NCBI GenBank assembly: GCA_015978205.1
Contig: JADWMM010000002.1
Location: 62,001 to 126,000, forward strand
Source of the DNA: Alkaliphilus sp. NP8
GTDB lineage: Bacteria; Bacillota; Clostridia; Peptostreptococcales; Natronincolaceae
Length of the DNA stretch: 64,000 bases
Direction of reading: 5' to 3'
Position 1 is the first letter of the stretch; each line of letters begins with the position of its first letter. A model generated the notes under the pieces. The model had not been told where the DNA came from. It worked only from the letters and a program-made list of their open reading frames with translations, and searched no databases. This document shows, one piece after another, positions 1 to 8,133 of the stretch. A program made the translations under genes and the position numbers.

Positions 1-2083
1 TATTATCATGTGTAGAATGGCATCTTCTCTTTGTATGATGTCCAATACATTGTAGAGGATATTTTTCTTTAAGTGGGTCTTCTGGACCTTCCCAAGATGA
101 AATATACTTTGGAATAGCTGGTATCTCTTCTGGAGCGTTCATATCCCATAACCTTTTAGAGAATATCTCTATTTTTCCTGATGGTGTATGGAATGGATTG
201 TTTTCTGGATCTTCAATTTGTTTCTTAAAAGCAATTAATGGTTCATCAAACTTAAATCTATGCATACCACTTTTCTTAAACTCTTCAAAGGTTGGAAAAT
301 CAAAATGTTTTTTTCTAGTTTCTTCCACTACCCATCTAGTCCAATCTTCATTCGTTTCATTACCGTCTGTAAATTCATCTCTAATTCCTAGCTTTGCTGC
401 TACTTCTTTTAACCATTCATATTCAAACTTACATTCAAATGGAGGTTCAACTACTTTGTTTGCATATAAAGCGAAATCACCATATCCCCAAGGTTTTGTT
501 ATGTTATTTCTTTCAAATACCGTATCCCCTGGAAGTAATATATCAGCAAATTTCGCACTTGGTGTCATAAATATATCACTAACTACAATAAATTCAACTA
601 GACTTTCATCTGCTAAAATTTCAGCAGTTTTATTACAATCTGAATGTTGATTTATTAGTGCATTTCCTGCAAGATTGAAGATTAATTTAATGTTGCTTGG
701 TAATTTATCAACACCTCTTACTCCATCCTTAGCAGTCATTTCACTACCTCTTACTATTGCATCTGTCCACAAGAACACAGGAATACTACCTTCAAAAGGA
801 TTTTTGGGTACCGGAACACCAGGTATACTTATTCTACTTGCATATCCAGCTCCTGAAGCACAACCACCGCTAATACCAACATTACCTGTCATTGTAGCTA
901 GTATTGTAGCACCTCTAACAATTTGTTCACCATATGCACTTCTTTGAGGCCCCCAACCTTGTATTAAAGCAGCTGGTTTCGTTGTAGCATATTCTCTTGC
1001 GAGTTTTTTAATTGTTTTTGCTGGAACTTTTGTAATCTTTTCAGCCCATTCAGGTGTCTTTTCTATACCATCCTTTTCTCCTAGAATGTACGATTTATAT
1101 GATTCCTTTCCATCAATTCCTTCTGGCATATGTTCTGCATCAAATCCAATTGCATATTTGTCTAAAAATTCCTGATCGTGTAAATCTTCAGTTATCATTA
1201 CATAAGCCATAGCATCCATCATTGCATTATCAGTACCTGGTAAAACAGGAATCCATTCATCTGCCATCCCTATGGCAGTATCACTATACCTAGGATCAAC
1301 AGCTATTATTTTTACACCTGCTTCTTTTGCTTTTCTTAAAGGATACATTGAAGTTCCGAATATTGTTTCAGCTGGGTTATGGCCCCAGAGTATAATCAGT
1401 TTTGAGTTCACATAATCATCAGGAGTATTTCCAGTAGATCCAGTACCATACGTATATGGAGTCGCATTTGATGTTTGGGCAGTACTATAAGTATTATAAT
1501 ATCCTAAGTATCCACCATCTAATGCCAAAAGTCTATTTGCTAAAGTATTACCTCGTATTGCTGCACTTACACCTGTAGCATAATGAACATATCTTGAAGC
1601 TGGACCGTATTGCTCTTTAACTCTCTTAGTTTCACTAGCAATAGTCTCTATAGCTTCTTCCCAGGTAATCCTTTCAAATTTTCCTTCTCCTCTTTTTCCT
1701 ACTCTTTTCATCGGATATTTTAGTCTATCGGGATGGAAGAATGTTTTACGATAAGACCTTCCTCTAACACAAGCTCTTGCTAAAGTAGTGCTACCTTCAT
1801 CTTCGGACCCTTCATCTGTACTCAACCTTATAATTACATCATCTTTAACATGTGCCTTAATAACACATCTCCCACCACAGTTGTTAGAGCCAGAAGTTGG
1901 TATAACTTCTACTCCTTCCTCAACCGCAATTGTTGGTTCACTGGCATTTACATCAGTAGATTCAGATTCCACATCTAAGGCACCTGGTGTACAACCACTT
2001 ATTGCTAATGAACCTCCTGTTAATGCAGATAGCTTTAAGAAAGCTCTGCGAGTAACTGTGGATAATTTTAAATTCATAGCCAT
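1..2083 (-). CDS. DmsA-like Tat-exported molybdopterin oxidoreductase catalytic subunit (3' end outside window)
   Basis: About 694 codons are visible and the reading frame is still open at base 1, so the C-terminus is missing. ATG at 2083 is preceded by GAGAGGGG about 7 nt upstream. The N-terminus has a twin-arginine signal (TRRAFLKLSA) followed by a lipobox-like ISGC, predicting Tat export and possibly lipid anchoring. NNCGGRC and a later CVRGRS form most of an N-terminal [4Fe-4S] site, but the usual first Cys position is Gly. YNTYSTAQ fits the DmsA-type Ser molybdenum ligand; LWGHNPAET and the molybdopterin-binding body follow. Family knowledge: such enzymes reduce DMSO or other S/N-oxides outside the membrane. 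The substrate is not deducible. It lies 55 bp downstream of a TorD-type chaperone, with moeA/mobB further upstream, consistent with a molybdoenzyme operon. Confidence 0.88.
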   Translation of the reverse strand, partial: MAMNLKLSTVTRRAFLKLSALTGGSLAISGCTPGALDVESESTDVNASEPTIAVEEGVEVIPTSGSNNCGGRCVIKAHVKDDVIIRLSTDEGSEDEGSTTLARACVRGRSYRKTFFHPDRLKYPMKRVGKRGEGKFERITWEEAIETIASETKRVKEQYGPASRYVHYATGVSAAIRGNTLANRLLALDGGYLGYYNTYSTAQTSNATPYTYGTGSTGNTPDDYVNSKLIILWGHNPAETIFGTSMYPLRKAKEAGVKIIAVDPRYSDTAIGMADEWIPVLPGTDNAMMDAMAYVMITEDLHDQEFLDKYAIGFDAEHMPEGIDGKESYKSYILGEKDGIEKTPEWAEKITKVPAKTIKKLAREYATTKPAALIQGWGPQRSAYGEQIVRGATILATMTGNVGISGGCASGAGYASRISIPGVPVPKNPFEGSIPVFLWTDAIVRGSEMTAKDGVRGVDKLPSNIKLIFNLAGNALINQHSDCNKTAEILADESLVEFIVVSDIFMTPSAKFADILLPGDTVFERNNITKPWGYGDFALYANKVVEPPFECKFEYEWLKEVAAKLGIRDEFTDGNETNEDWTRWVVEETRKKHFDFPTFEEFKKSGMHRFKFDEPLIAFKKQIEDPENNPFHTPSGKIEIFSKRLWDMNAPEEIPAIPKYISSWEGPEDPLKEKYPLQCIGHHTKRRCHSTHDN

Positions 2084-2138
2084 TTTTGGTCCCCTCTCTT
2101 AATGAAATATTATTTTTATATTATAAAAAACTATGAAA

Positions 2139-2981
2139 TTACTGTAAATTCTCAAGATTTTCTAGTAAATCTTCTAGTAATCCAATGTCCATTTTCAAAT
2201 ACTCTGGCAAAAATAAAGCTAGTCCTTTAAACAAGCTATATTCTGTGTTTTCTGATAACTTATCTGAGAATACATCTATCCAGATTAAGATATGAGACTT
2301 GAGAAAATCAATTTGTGCTGTAAGTATATTTTTAAAACCATTGATGTTATTTTTATCTAACTCAGATAAACTTTTATCTATTAGAATACTAATAAATTCC
2401 AGTTCAAAACCGATATGATCATCAGGTTCTTTATTGGAATTTTTAGTATTTACTCCCCATTTTTTATAAAATTTTCTAACTTCTAAGGTATTTTCATCAA
2501 ATATTATTCTTTCTTTACTTAAATATACTGATCCCCAAGGAGGAGCAGGCAAATGTCCTGGACCTATAAATAACCTAGTATACTCTTTTCTTAAACTATT
2601 AAATTCTTCATTACTTATTTTAGAAATATTATCAAAGAAATCCCTTAATATACCTATTCCTTCATTTTTAAAATCTTCATTATTTATGAATTGTTCAAAG
2701 ATTTTTAGTTCACATACCTTTTTAAGTCTAGATATTTCTGGTTCTAAATAAAAAGATTTACCTAACAAGTCATAAAACCATAGTCTAGTTTTTAAAATAT
2801 CTTTAACATTTATTTCAGTTGCATTATTTATCACACTCTCCCCACCTTTGTTTATAACGTATATTTTATTATCTTTATTAACAAAGTTAAAATCATTATG
2901 TGATAATGCATCAGTAGGACAAGAAACTATACGTTGACCACATTGATTACAATCTGTTTCTATTTGTATCCCTTTTTTCAC
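2139..2981 (-). CDS. TorD/DmsD-family molybdoenzyme chaperone with degenerate ferredoxin-like N-terminus
   Basis: The 280-residue protein has TorD-family landmarks: EYTRLFIGPGHLPAPPWGS around residues 130-150 and EPDDHIGFELEF around 185-197. Family knowledge: TorD/DmsD proteins bind the Tat signal and the apo-catalytic subunit until the molybdenum cofactor is inserted. Its position just before the DmsA-like gene makes that enzyme the likely client. The first 30 residues contain CNQCGQRIVSCP, which looks like a ferredoxin cluster motif in which the third Cys is Arg. The start used is GTG at 2981, with AAGGAAAG about 11 nt upstream. The same frame continues upstream through a TAA into more ferredoxin-like sequence (separate entry), so the gene looks like the surviving part of a ferredoxin-TorD fusion. 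Confidence 0.82.
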   Translation of the reverse strand: MKKGIQIETDCNQCGQRIVSCPTDALSHNDFNFVNKDNKIYVINKGGESVINNATEINVKDILKTRLWFYDLLGKSFYLEPEISRLKKVCELKIFEQFINNEDFKNEGIGILRDFFDNISKISNEEFNSLRKEYTRLFIGPGHLPAPPWGSVYLSKERIIFDENTLEVRKFYKKWGVNTKNSNKEPDDHIGFELEFISILIDKSLSELDKNNINGFKNILTAQIDFLKSHILIWIDVFSDKLSENTEYSLFKGLALFLPEYLKMDIGLLEDLLENLENLQ

Positions 2982-2999
2982 AGTTTTTATTACTTTCCT

Positions 3000-3134
3000 T
3001 TAACATGCAATTTCACATAAATTACAAGATGATCTTGAAGAAACTTTCCTAATACAATTTTTTTTAATATATTTTGGACGATAATCTAAAATCTTTAAAA
3101 GATTTAATCCCTGTAAAAACATACAATATCTCAT
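3000..3134 (-). pseudogene. Severed ferredoxin-like N-terminus of the TorD fusion
   Basis: Reading the minus strand in the same frame as the TorD gene gives ATG at 3134 and 44 codons ending in CNLCEIAC and TAA at 3002-3000. The next seven codons lead straight into the annotated GTG start. The segment resembles the first ferredoxin motif of the protein at 5325-6416 (similar spacing ILxxxxxxxKxxCI...CxxC). No ribosome binding site precedes the ATG. My reading is that a nonsense codon split an ancestral ferredoxin-TorD gene. A short leader peptide or a sequencing error is also possible. Confidence 0.45.
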
Positions 3135-3458
3135 TTCAAAGGAATTTAAAACATGTAAAGGAACGTATAATTGACAACTTATTCTCTAGTCATATCTTAA
3201 TACGCTCATTTGCATCCATATCTCAATTTTAAATTATACATCTAATTCTTTAATTGTAATATACTTTATACTTACTTTCCACTTTTAAATTGATCTGATG
3301 GTTCTTTTCAATCTAACTTTCCATAGTCTGCCTAATATAATCATATATCAATATAAATAATTGCATTATTGTATAAGGCTTTTCTCCTCTTGCAACTTTT
3401 CCTTTATATTCATAAACATTTTACTACAGATATAATAATTAAATGATAAAACAAAAAA

Positions 3459-3496
3459 ACCATACAAAACAGAATGTTACTCCCATTGCGTATAGT
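3459..3496 (-). terminator. Terminator-like hairpin after mobB
   Basis: On the minus strand a 7-bp stem (ACTATAC/GTATGGT, one wobble) with a smaller internal stem is followed by seven T, about 45 bp past the mobB stop. The rest of 3135-3540 is AT-rich, and I see no gene, sigma-54 promoter or riboswitch in it. Confidence 0.45.
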
Positions 3497-3540
3497 TTTA
3501 AATATTCTATATTACAAAAAAATTTAATACTTTAATAATA

Positions 3541-4029
3541 TTAAACTAAAAACTTTGCTTCAATCAAGTCAACCAGCTCTTTTATATCTTCAAAACCAAA
3601 CTGTGGAACATCATTATTAAACTGTGTATCCGTAACAAGTCCAAATAATTCATGTTCTTTACATAAAAGGTCATCTGCTGCTTCTTTTCTATAAACCTCT
3701 AGCTTAGGTTTATTTTCCTTTTTATACCCTTCTGTAATTATAATATCAACATTATCAATTTTTTCAAGTATTTTATCTAATGAATATTCTGTTTCTACCT
3801 TTTCAATCATAGCAAATTTTGCTGGTGATGAAATCATTACGATATCCGAACCTGCTTGACCATGTTTCCAAGTATCTTTTCCTGGGTGATCAATGTCAAA
3901 TCCATGTACATCATGCTTTATTGTTGCTACACGATAACCTCTAGATTTTAATTCGCTAATTATTTTGCATAAAACTGTTGTCTTACCTGTATTAGAATTT
4001 TTACCTACTATTGAAAATACTGGTATCAT
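3541..4029 (-). CDS. mobB: Molybdopterin-guanine dinucleotide biosynthesis protein MobB
   Basis: The 162-residue P-loop protein has the MobB pattern: N-terminal FSIVGKNSNTGKTTV Walker A, ATIKHDVHGFDID, then the DTWKHGQAGSD motif and IIITEGYK. Family knowledge: MobB is a GTP-binding adaptor that assists MobA in forming the guanylylated molybdenum cofactor used by DMSO-reductase-family enzymes, which matches the two such enzymes nearby. Its ATG overlaps the moeA stop by four bases, so the two are translationally coupled. Length is typical for the family. Confidence 0.95.
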   Translation of the reverse strand: MIPVFSIVGKNSNTGKTTVLCKIISELKSRGYRVATIKHDVHGFDIDHPGKDTWKHGQAGSDIVMISSPAKFAMIEKVETEYSLDKILEKIDNVDIIITEGYKKENKPKLEVYRKEAADDLLCKEHELFGLVTDTQFNNDVPQFGFEDIKELVDLIEAKFLV

Positions 4030-5261
4030 TTTAATACCTCCGAATAATTTAATAATTGAACAGTAATCTTTTGCCCTTCTTTATATGGGCCTGTGCTAGA
4101 AGGGATATAAAATAAAGAATTAGTTCCAGATAAACTTGAAAGCACTCCCGAACTATGTTTACTAGGAAACTTTGTATAATATTTACCATCTTTATAATAA
4201 GTATTTGCTCTAACAAATCTATTTTGGCTACTTACTTTAGAAAATTCACTTTCTAAAATAGACTCAACTTCCATAAGTTTATATTTTTGTTTTCCCATTT
4301 TCTTTAATACAATAGGTCTTACAAACTGCTCAAAAGTGATATAAGCAGCGGCTGGATTACCTGAAAGCCCAAATATTAGCTTATTATCATATTTAGCAAC
4401 AGCAATTGGTGTGCCTGGCTTCATTTTAACTCTCCAAAACAACATTTCTGCACCTAACTGTTGAAATGCTTCTTTTATTAAATCACAATCACCTACTGAA
4501 ACTCCACCAGTTGTAATAATCATATCGGCCCAACTTAAGGCTGTCTTTAATTTTTCCTTAATGTCCTCTATTCCATCATCACAAATTCCTAGCATTAATG
4601 GCTTTGCTCCTATTTTTTTTATCTGAGCTGCAATAGTGTACGAATTACTATTTCTTATTTTTCCATCAGTTAATACGTCGTGTATATCTACAAGTTCGTC
4701 GCCAGTGGATAAAATTGCAACTCTAGGCTTACGATATACCTTTACAAAACTTTTTCCTAAACTTGCAAGTATCCCTATTTCAGGCGAATCAATAACCGTT
4801 CCTTTTTCAATTACTATATCTCCTACTTTCATATCCTCTCCTAATTTACATATATTTGAGTTTGGATTTAAAGGAGTATATATTCTCACATCTTCTTCAG
4901 TAAACTCAGTATCTTCAAAACGAATTATAACATCAGCACCTTCTGGAATTTTAGCTCCTGTCATAATTCGCATAGCTTCTCCACTTTTTATTTTTTTAGA
5001 AGAAACATGACCTGCCGGAACAAAGTCAATTACTTTAAGTGTTACAGGGACTTTCTTCGAAGCTGTTTTTATATCATCCGAGCATACTGCGTATCCATCA
5101 AGAGGAGACTTATCAAATGGTGGCATATTAATATCTGATGTTATATCCTCTGCTAAAACACTTCCTAAGCTATCTAAGAGTGGTACATGTATTGCCTCTG
5201 TTTGACTATTTTCATTTAAAAGTATATTTAACGCTTCTTCTAAAGATATATTTGTTCTCAT
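4026..5261 (-). CDS. moeA: Molybdopterin molybdenumtransferase MoeA
   Basis: The 411-residue protein has the full MoeA architecture: PPFDKSPLDGYAV near residue 48, the IMTGAKIPEGAD segment, the MoCF-biosynthesis domain with ILSTGDEL and TTGGVSVGD, then MKPGTPIA and LSGNPAAA, followed by a C-terminal beta domain. It inserts molybdate (or tungstate) into adenylylated molybdopterin in the cytoplasm. The start ATG at 5261 has TAAGGAGGG upstream. It is co-transcribed with mobB (4-bp overlap) and lies 63 bp downstream of the multi-[4Fe-4S] protein, so this looks like a cofactor-supply block of the respiratory island. Confidence 0.96.
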   Translation of the reverse strand: MRTNISLEEALNILLNENSQTEAIHVPLLDSLGSVLAEDITSDINMPPFDKSPLDGYAVCSDDIKTASKKVPVTLKVIDFVPAGHVSSKKIKSGEAMRIMTGAKIPEGADVIIRFEDTEFTEEDVRIYTPLNPNSNICKLGEDMKVGDIVIEKGTVIDSPEIGILASLGKSFVKVYRKPRVAILSTGDELVDIHDVLTDGKIRNSNSYTIAAQIKKIGAKPLMLGICDDGIEDIKEKLKTALSWADMIITTGGVSVGDCDLIKEAFQQLGAEMLFWRVKMKPGTPIAVAKYDNKLIFGLSGNPAAAYITFEQFVRPIVLKKMGKQKYKLMEVESILESEFSKVSSQNRFVRANTYYKDGKYYTKFPSKHSSGVLSSLSGTNSLFYIPSSTGPYKEGQKITVQLLNYSEVLK

Positions 5262-5324
5262 ATTAACCCTCCTTAGTACTTTCCAAAATGGCAGTTAGGA
5301 AAATCCGCCCTCATACCTTCTGTA

Positions 5325-6416
5325 TTATTTTCCTAAAATAGATTTAGTAATTGAATTTCTCTTTTCACATATATGACAAAAACCTATATCACTTTCATCT
5401 GGAATATACTCTTTATCACATTTTTTGCATGAGTTTAAATGTACTTCTTTTTTTTCAACAAATCCTTTTAATAAATTTGTAGAAAAAGTATTTTTTACTA
5501 ATGACTTTTTATTACATAAATCTGAACAAAGACCACATGATATACATTTTCTAGAATTATGACTAATTTGAATAATTTTATTTTCTTTTTCTATTTTCCA
5601 TGCATTAGACGGACACACTGTTTCACAAACTCCACAACCATTGCAGTTATCTTTTATATTCCAATTAGTAAAAAAAGGTTCACTCTCATTTATATCTATG
5701 TTCTTTCCATTTATCTTAAGTAAATCGTCTATATATGCTAAAATAAAGTCCCTCGGAATATAGGTCTTTTCTCTTCCTATAGTATCATCAACTATATCAC
5801 TAACAATATCTGTAGATTGTTTCTTAAAAAGAGTAAATAAATCCCGTCTAGATATTAATTCACTATGATATTGAGGAATATCTTCTTCATTAAATAATAA
5901 TTCTATATCTGAATTAACATCAAAATAACTTATAAATGTATTAGCATTATTTAAAGAGCTTTCAAAATAATTGTTTTTATTTGTAAGGTTGCAATTTTCA
6001 CATTTACATAAATTGAAATAAATTTTTTTATCTTTTGATGCTAATAAAAGTGCAGCTAAATATTCTTTATGCAACCCATGTATACAAGAAAAAGTTACAT
6101 TTCCTTCATTACCTTCTTTGTTACATCCAACAACTATAATTTCTTTTTTATTTAATTCTTTTATTATTTTTATTTCATTATTATTTTTTAGTGCTATAGC
6201 TTGAGAAGGGCAAGCTGCTCTACATATACTACATTGTGTACATAATTCATGATCAATATTAACACTCTTATTGCTAATAGTAATAGCGTTTGCAGGACAA
6301 ATATCTCTACAGTTTGTACATCTTTGTGCTTTACTACTAATATTAATACAACGTTTTTTATTAATGTTAAGAATGTTTTCCTGCAGAATTTTTTGTGAAA
6401 AATATCCCATTAACAT
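5325..6416 (-). CDS. Multi-[4Fe-4S] ferredoxin protein with C-terminal zinc-ribbon-like motif
   Basis: ATG at 6416 is preferred over an upstream ATG at 6452 because AAGGGG sits about 8 nt before it; this gives 363 residues. N-terminal cluster motifs are CTNCRDICP and CTQCSICRAACP. A middle region has CIHGLH and CKCENC. A second pair near residues 255-310 is CNGCGVCETVCP and CISCGLCSDLC. The tail carries CKKCDKEY followed by CHICEKR, a zinc-ribbon-like array. There is no signal peptide, so it should be cytoplasmic. It heads the moeA-mobB block, so a role in electron supply or cofactor assembly for the molybdoenzymes is an inference. I do not recognise a named family. Confidence 0.8.
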   Translation of the reverse strand: MLMGYFSQKILQENILNINKKRCINISSKAQRCTNCRDICPANAITISNKSVNIDHELCTQCSICRAACPSQAIALKNNNEIKIIKELNKKEIIVVGCNKEGNEGNVTFSCIHGLHKEYLAALLLASKDKKIYFNLCKCENCNLTNKNNYFESSLNNANTFISYFDVNSDIELLFNEEDIPQYHSELISRRDLFTLFKKQSTDIVSDIVDDTIGREKTYIPRDFILAYIDDLLKINGKNIDINESEPFFTNWNIKDNCNGCGVCETVCPSNAWKIEKENKIIQISHNSRKCISCGLCSDLCNKKSLVKNTFSTNLLKGFVEKKEVHLNSCKKCDKEYIPDESDIGFCHICEKRNSITKSILGK

Positions 6417-6658
6417 ATTAAATTGCCCCTTATTACAATTAATAAAATACATTTAATTGATGTATAATAATTATGTTTTTGTATAAGAATGAAATAAATC
6501 TATTATTTTATAATTATTAGAATCAAGTAAAGCTTTTATAAATTCCAAATATCTTCTATGATAAATTGCATTTATATCTTAAATGCATAATTATTTTCAG
6601 TTCCAAAACTTACAATATATAATAAAACTATGATTTTTCATAATAAAATTTTAGATAA

Positions 6659-6680
6659 GGTGCTACTATATAGTAGCACC
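6659..6680 (-). terminator. Terminator hairpin after the TtrA-like operon
   Basis: A perfect 10-bp stem (GGTGCTACTA/TAGTAGCACC, loop TA) sits just after the tatA remnant. On the plus strand it is followed by TTTTT; on the minus strand the tail is weaker (TTATCTAAAATTTT). It probably ends the minus-strand operon and may act in both directions. Confidence 0.55.
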
Positions 6681-6696
6681 TTTTTAAATTATTTAC

Positions 6697-6777
6697 TTAT
6701 AACCTAACTAAATATCTTCTGATATCTTCTTCATATATAACAATTAGCTCAGATGTTCCTAACTTACCAAACATCAT
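6697..6777 (-). pseudogene. Truncated tatA remnant
   Basis: Twenty-six codons start at ATG 6777 (or 6774), with AGTAGGATGT upstream. Residues MFGKLGTSEL are nearly identical to the start of the intact TatA at 55806-56015 ([10 protein letters not shown]). After about 13 residues the frame passes into an unrelated charged tail and stops, losing the rest of the membrane helix and the whole amphipathic helix. It follows the ferredoxin subunit of the TtrA-like operon by about 30 bp. This suggests the operon once carried its own Tat translocase subunit. Confidence 0.65.
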
Positions 6778-6806
6778 ACATCCTACTCTTTACAGATAGA
6801 GTTACA

Positions 6807-7376
6807 CTATTTATTTAAATTTTTATATTCATTAATACCTATATAGTATACATTAGGACCTAACTCTTCTTCAGGTAATAAAACTTCATACTTATTTTCC
6901 TTTAACAATTTGCTTACTGTACTATTTGGGTCATTTAAATCCCCAAAGAATCTAGCTTGTGTTGTACATGTAGTAACACAGGCTGGTAATAATCCATGCT
7001 CTAATCTATGAGCACAGAAATCACACTTATCTACTTTTTTATTTTCAGTTTCTTTAATACGAGCACCGTATGGACAAGCACCTACACATGCAAAACATCC
7101 TATACATTTTTCTCTATCTACATAAACAATACCTTGCTCATTTTTAGCTGTAGCTTCAACTGGACAAGCGCTTACACAAGGTGTATTATCGCAATGATTA
7201 CATAATTGAGGTACTTTTAAAGTATGAACTTCTGGATAATTGCTTACTTCTTGTTCTATTACCCAAGATCTATTTCCTTCTTTTGTTACATTATTTTCAA
7301 TTCTACAAGCAGCAGAACAAGCATGGCATCCAACGCATTTTCTTACATCTATAACCATTCCCCATTTTCTACTCAT
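6807..7376 (-). CDS. Four-cluster ferredoxin electron-transfer subunit (TtrB/DmsB/PsrB type)
   Basis: ATG at 7376 has AGGAGGTG six bases upstream; a GTG at 7385 lies inside that site and is not the start. The 189-residue protein has the standard four cysteine groups: CVGCHACSAAC; CNHCDNTPCVSACP; CIGCFACVGACP; and CDFCAHRL...CVTTC. Family knowledge: these subunits hold four [4Fe-4S] clusters, partner the molybdopterin catalytic subunit and are carried across the membrane with it by the Tat system, having no signal of their own. It follows the chaperone gene by 12 bp. No NrfD/TtrC-type membrane subunit follows it. Confidence 0.93.
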   Translation of the reverse strand: MSRKWGMVIDVRKCVGCHACSAACRIENNVTKEGNRSWVIEQEVSNYPEVHTLKVPQLCNHCDNTPCVSACPVEATAKNEQGIVYVDREKCIGCFACVGACPYGARIKETENKKVDKCDFCAHRLEHGLLPACVTTCTTQARFFGDLNDPNSTVSKLLKENKYEVLLPEEELGPNVYYIGINEYKNLNK

Positions 7377-7388
7377 TTCTTTCACCTC

Positions 7389-8114
7389 CTAAATTACTCT
7401 ACTAGCTAAGTCCCAATTTATATATTCTTTTAAAGTACTGATTACTTGTAAATAAAATGGATTAAACTTTTCCTTAGCTATCTCATAATATGAAATTACA
7501 AATTTTTCTAAATGTTCTTCCAAAAACTGCTTTTGTAATTTACTCCATTTTTTCGCAACTTCTTTTTCTTTAGTAGTATCAGATTCATTTTCTAATACTA
7601 ATTCGTTACACATTGCTTCCTTATGACATAAATAAGCCATAAAAGCCAATTGAAATCCTATATGATCAGGAATTTTAGATTGCTTTAGTCCTTCTTCAAT
7701 ATTTAAGTCCCAAGGATTAAATCCTACAGCATCATAACACATAGATACATGATCGGTAGAATTCGTCCAAAGGCTACCATATTTCCATTTTCTTTTTTTT
7801 CTATTGTCTTCTTTATTAGCTTGTATAACTGCTGACTCATAAGGAGGAATATAATTACTTGCTGAAGGAATAAACAAATGATCATAATATTCCTGTTGTA
7901 AAATCTTATTTTTTTCATCATCCACTAGTTTATCTTTTTTTTGTGCTTCTTCTATCAATGTGTCAAAATCAATAGAAGTTAGTATTTTTCTAGCTTCTTT
8001 TAGTATTTCTGAAATCCTTTGTACTGTATCTATAGTAGGCACCTGTAAATATAGTGATGCAAACATTTCATATAATACTGCCCTTTCAAAGGACTGTATC
8101 TGATTTTTCTGCAT
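7389..8114 (-). CDS. TorD-family chaperone of the TtrA-like operon
   Basis: The 241-residue protein shows the TorD signatures YYDHLFIPSASNYIPPYESA around residues 92-111 and PDHIGFQLAFMAYL around 165-178. It is all-helical in composition and lacks a signal peptide. Family knowledge: such proteins guard the twin-arginine signal and aid cofactor loading. It lies between the catalytic subunit (19 bp upstream) and the ferredoxin subunit, so the TtrA-like selenoprotein is the expected client. The start ATG has GGGAGAA upstream. It is only distantly similar to the TorD protein at 2139-2981, consistent with client-specific chaperones. Confidence 0.9.
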   Translation of the reverse strand: MQKNQIQSFERAVLYEMFASLYLQVPTIDTVQRISEILKEARKILTSIDFDTLIEEAQKKDKLVDDEKNKILQQEYYDHLFIPSASNYIPPYESAVIQANKEDNRKKRKWKYGSLWTNSTDHVSMCYDAVGFNPWDLNIEEGLKQSKIPDHIGFQLAFMAYLCHKEAMCNELVLENESDTTKEKEVAKKWSKLQKQFLEEHLEKFVISYYEIAKEKFNPFYLQVISTLKEYINWDLASRVI

Positions 8115-8133
8115 TGTAATTTCTCCCTATTTT

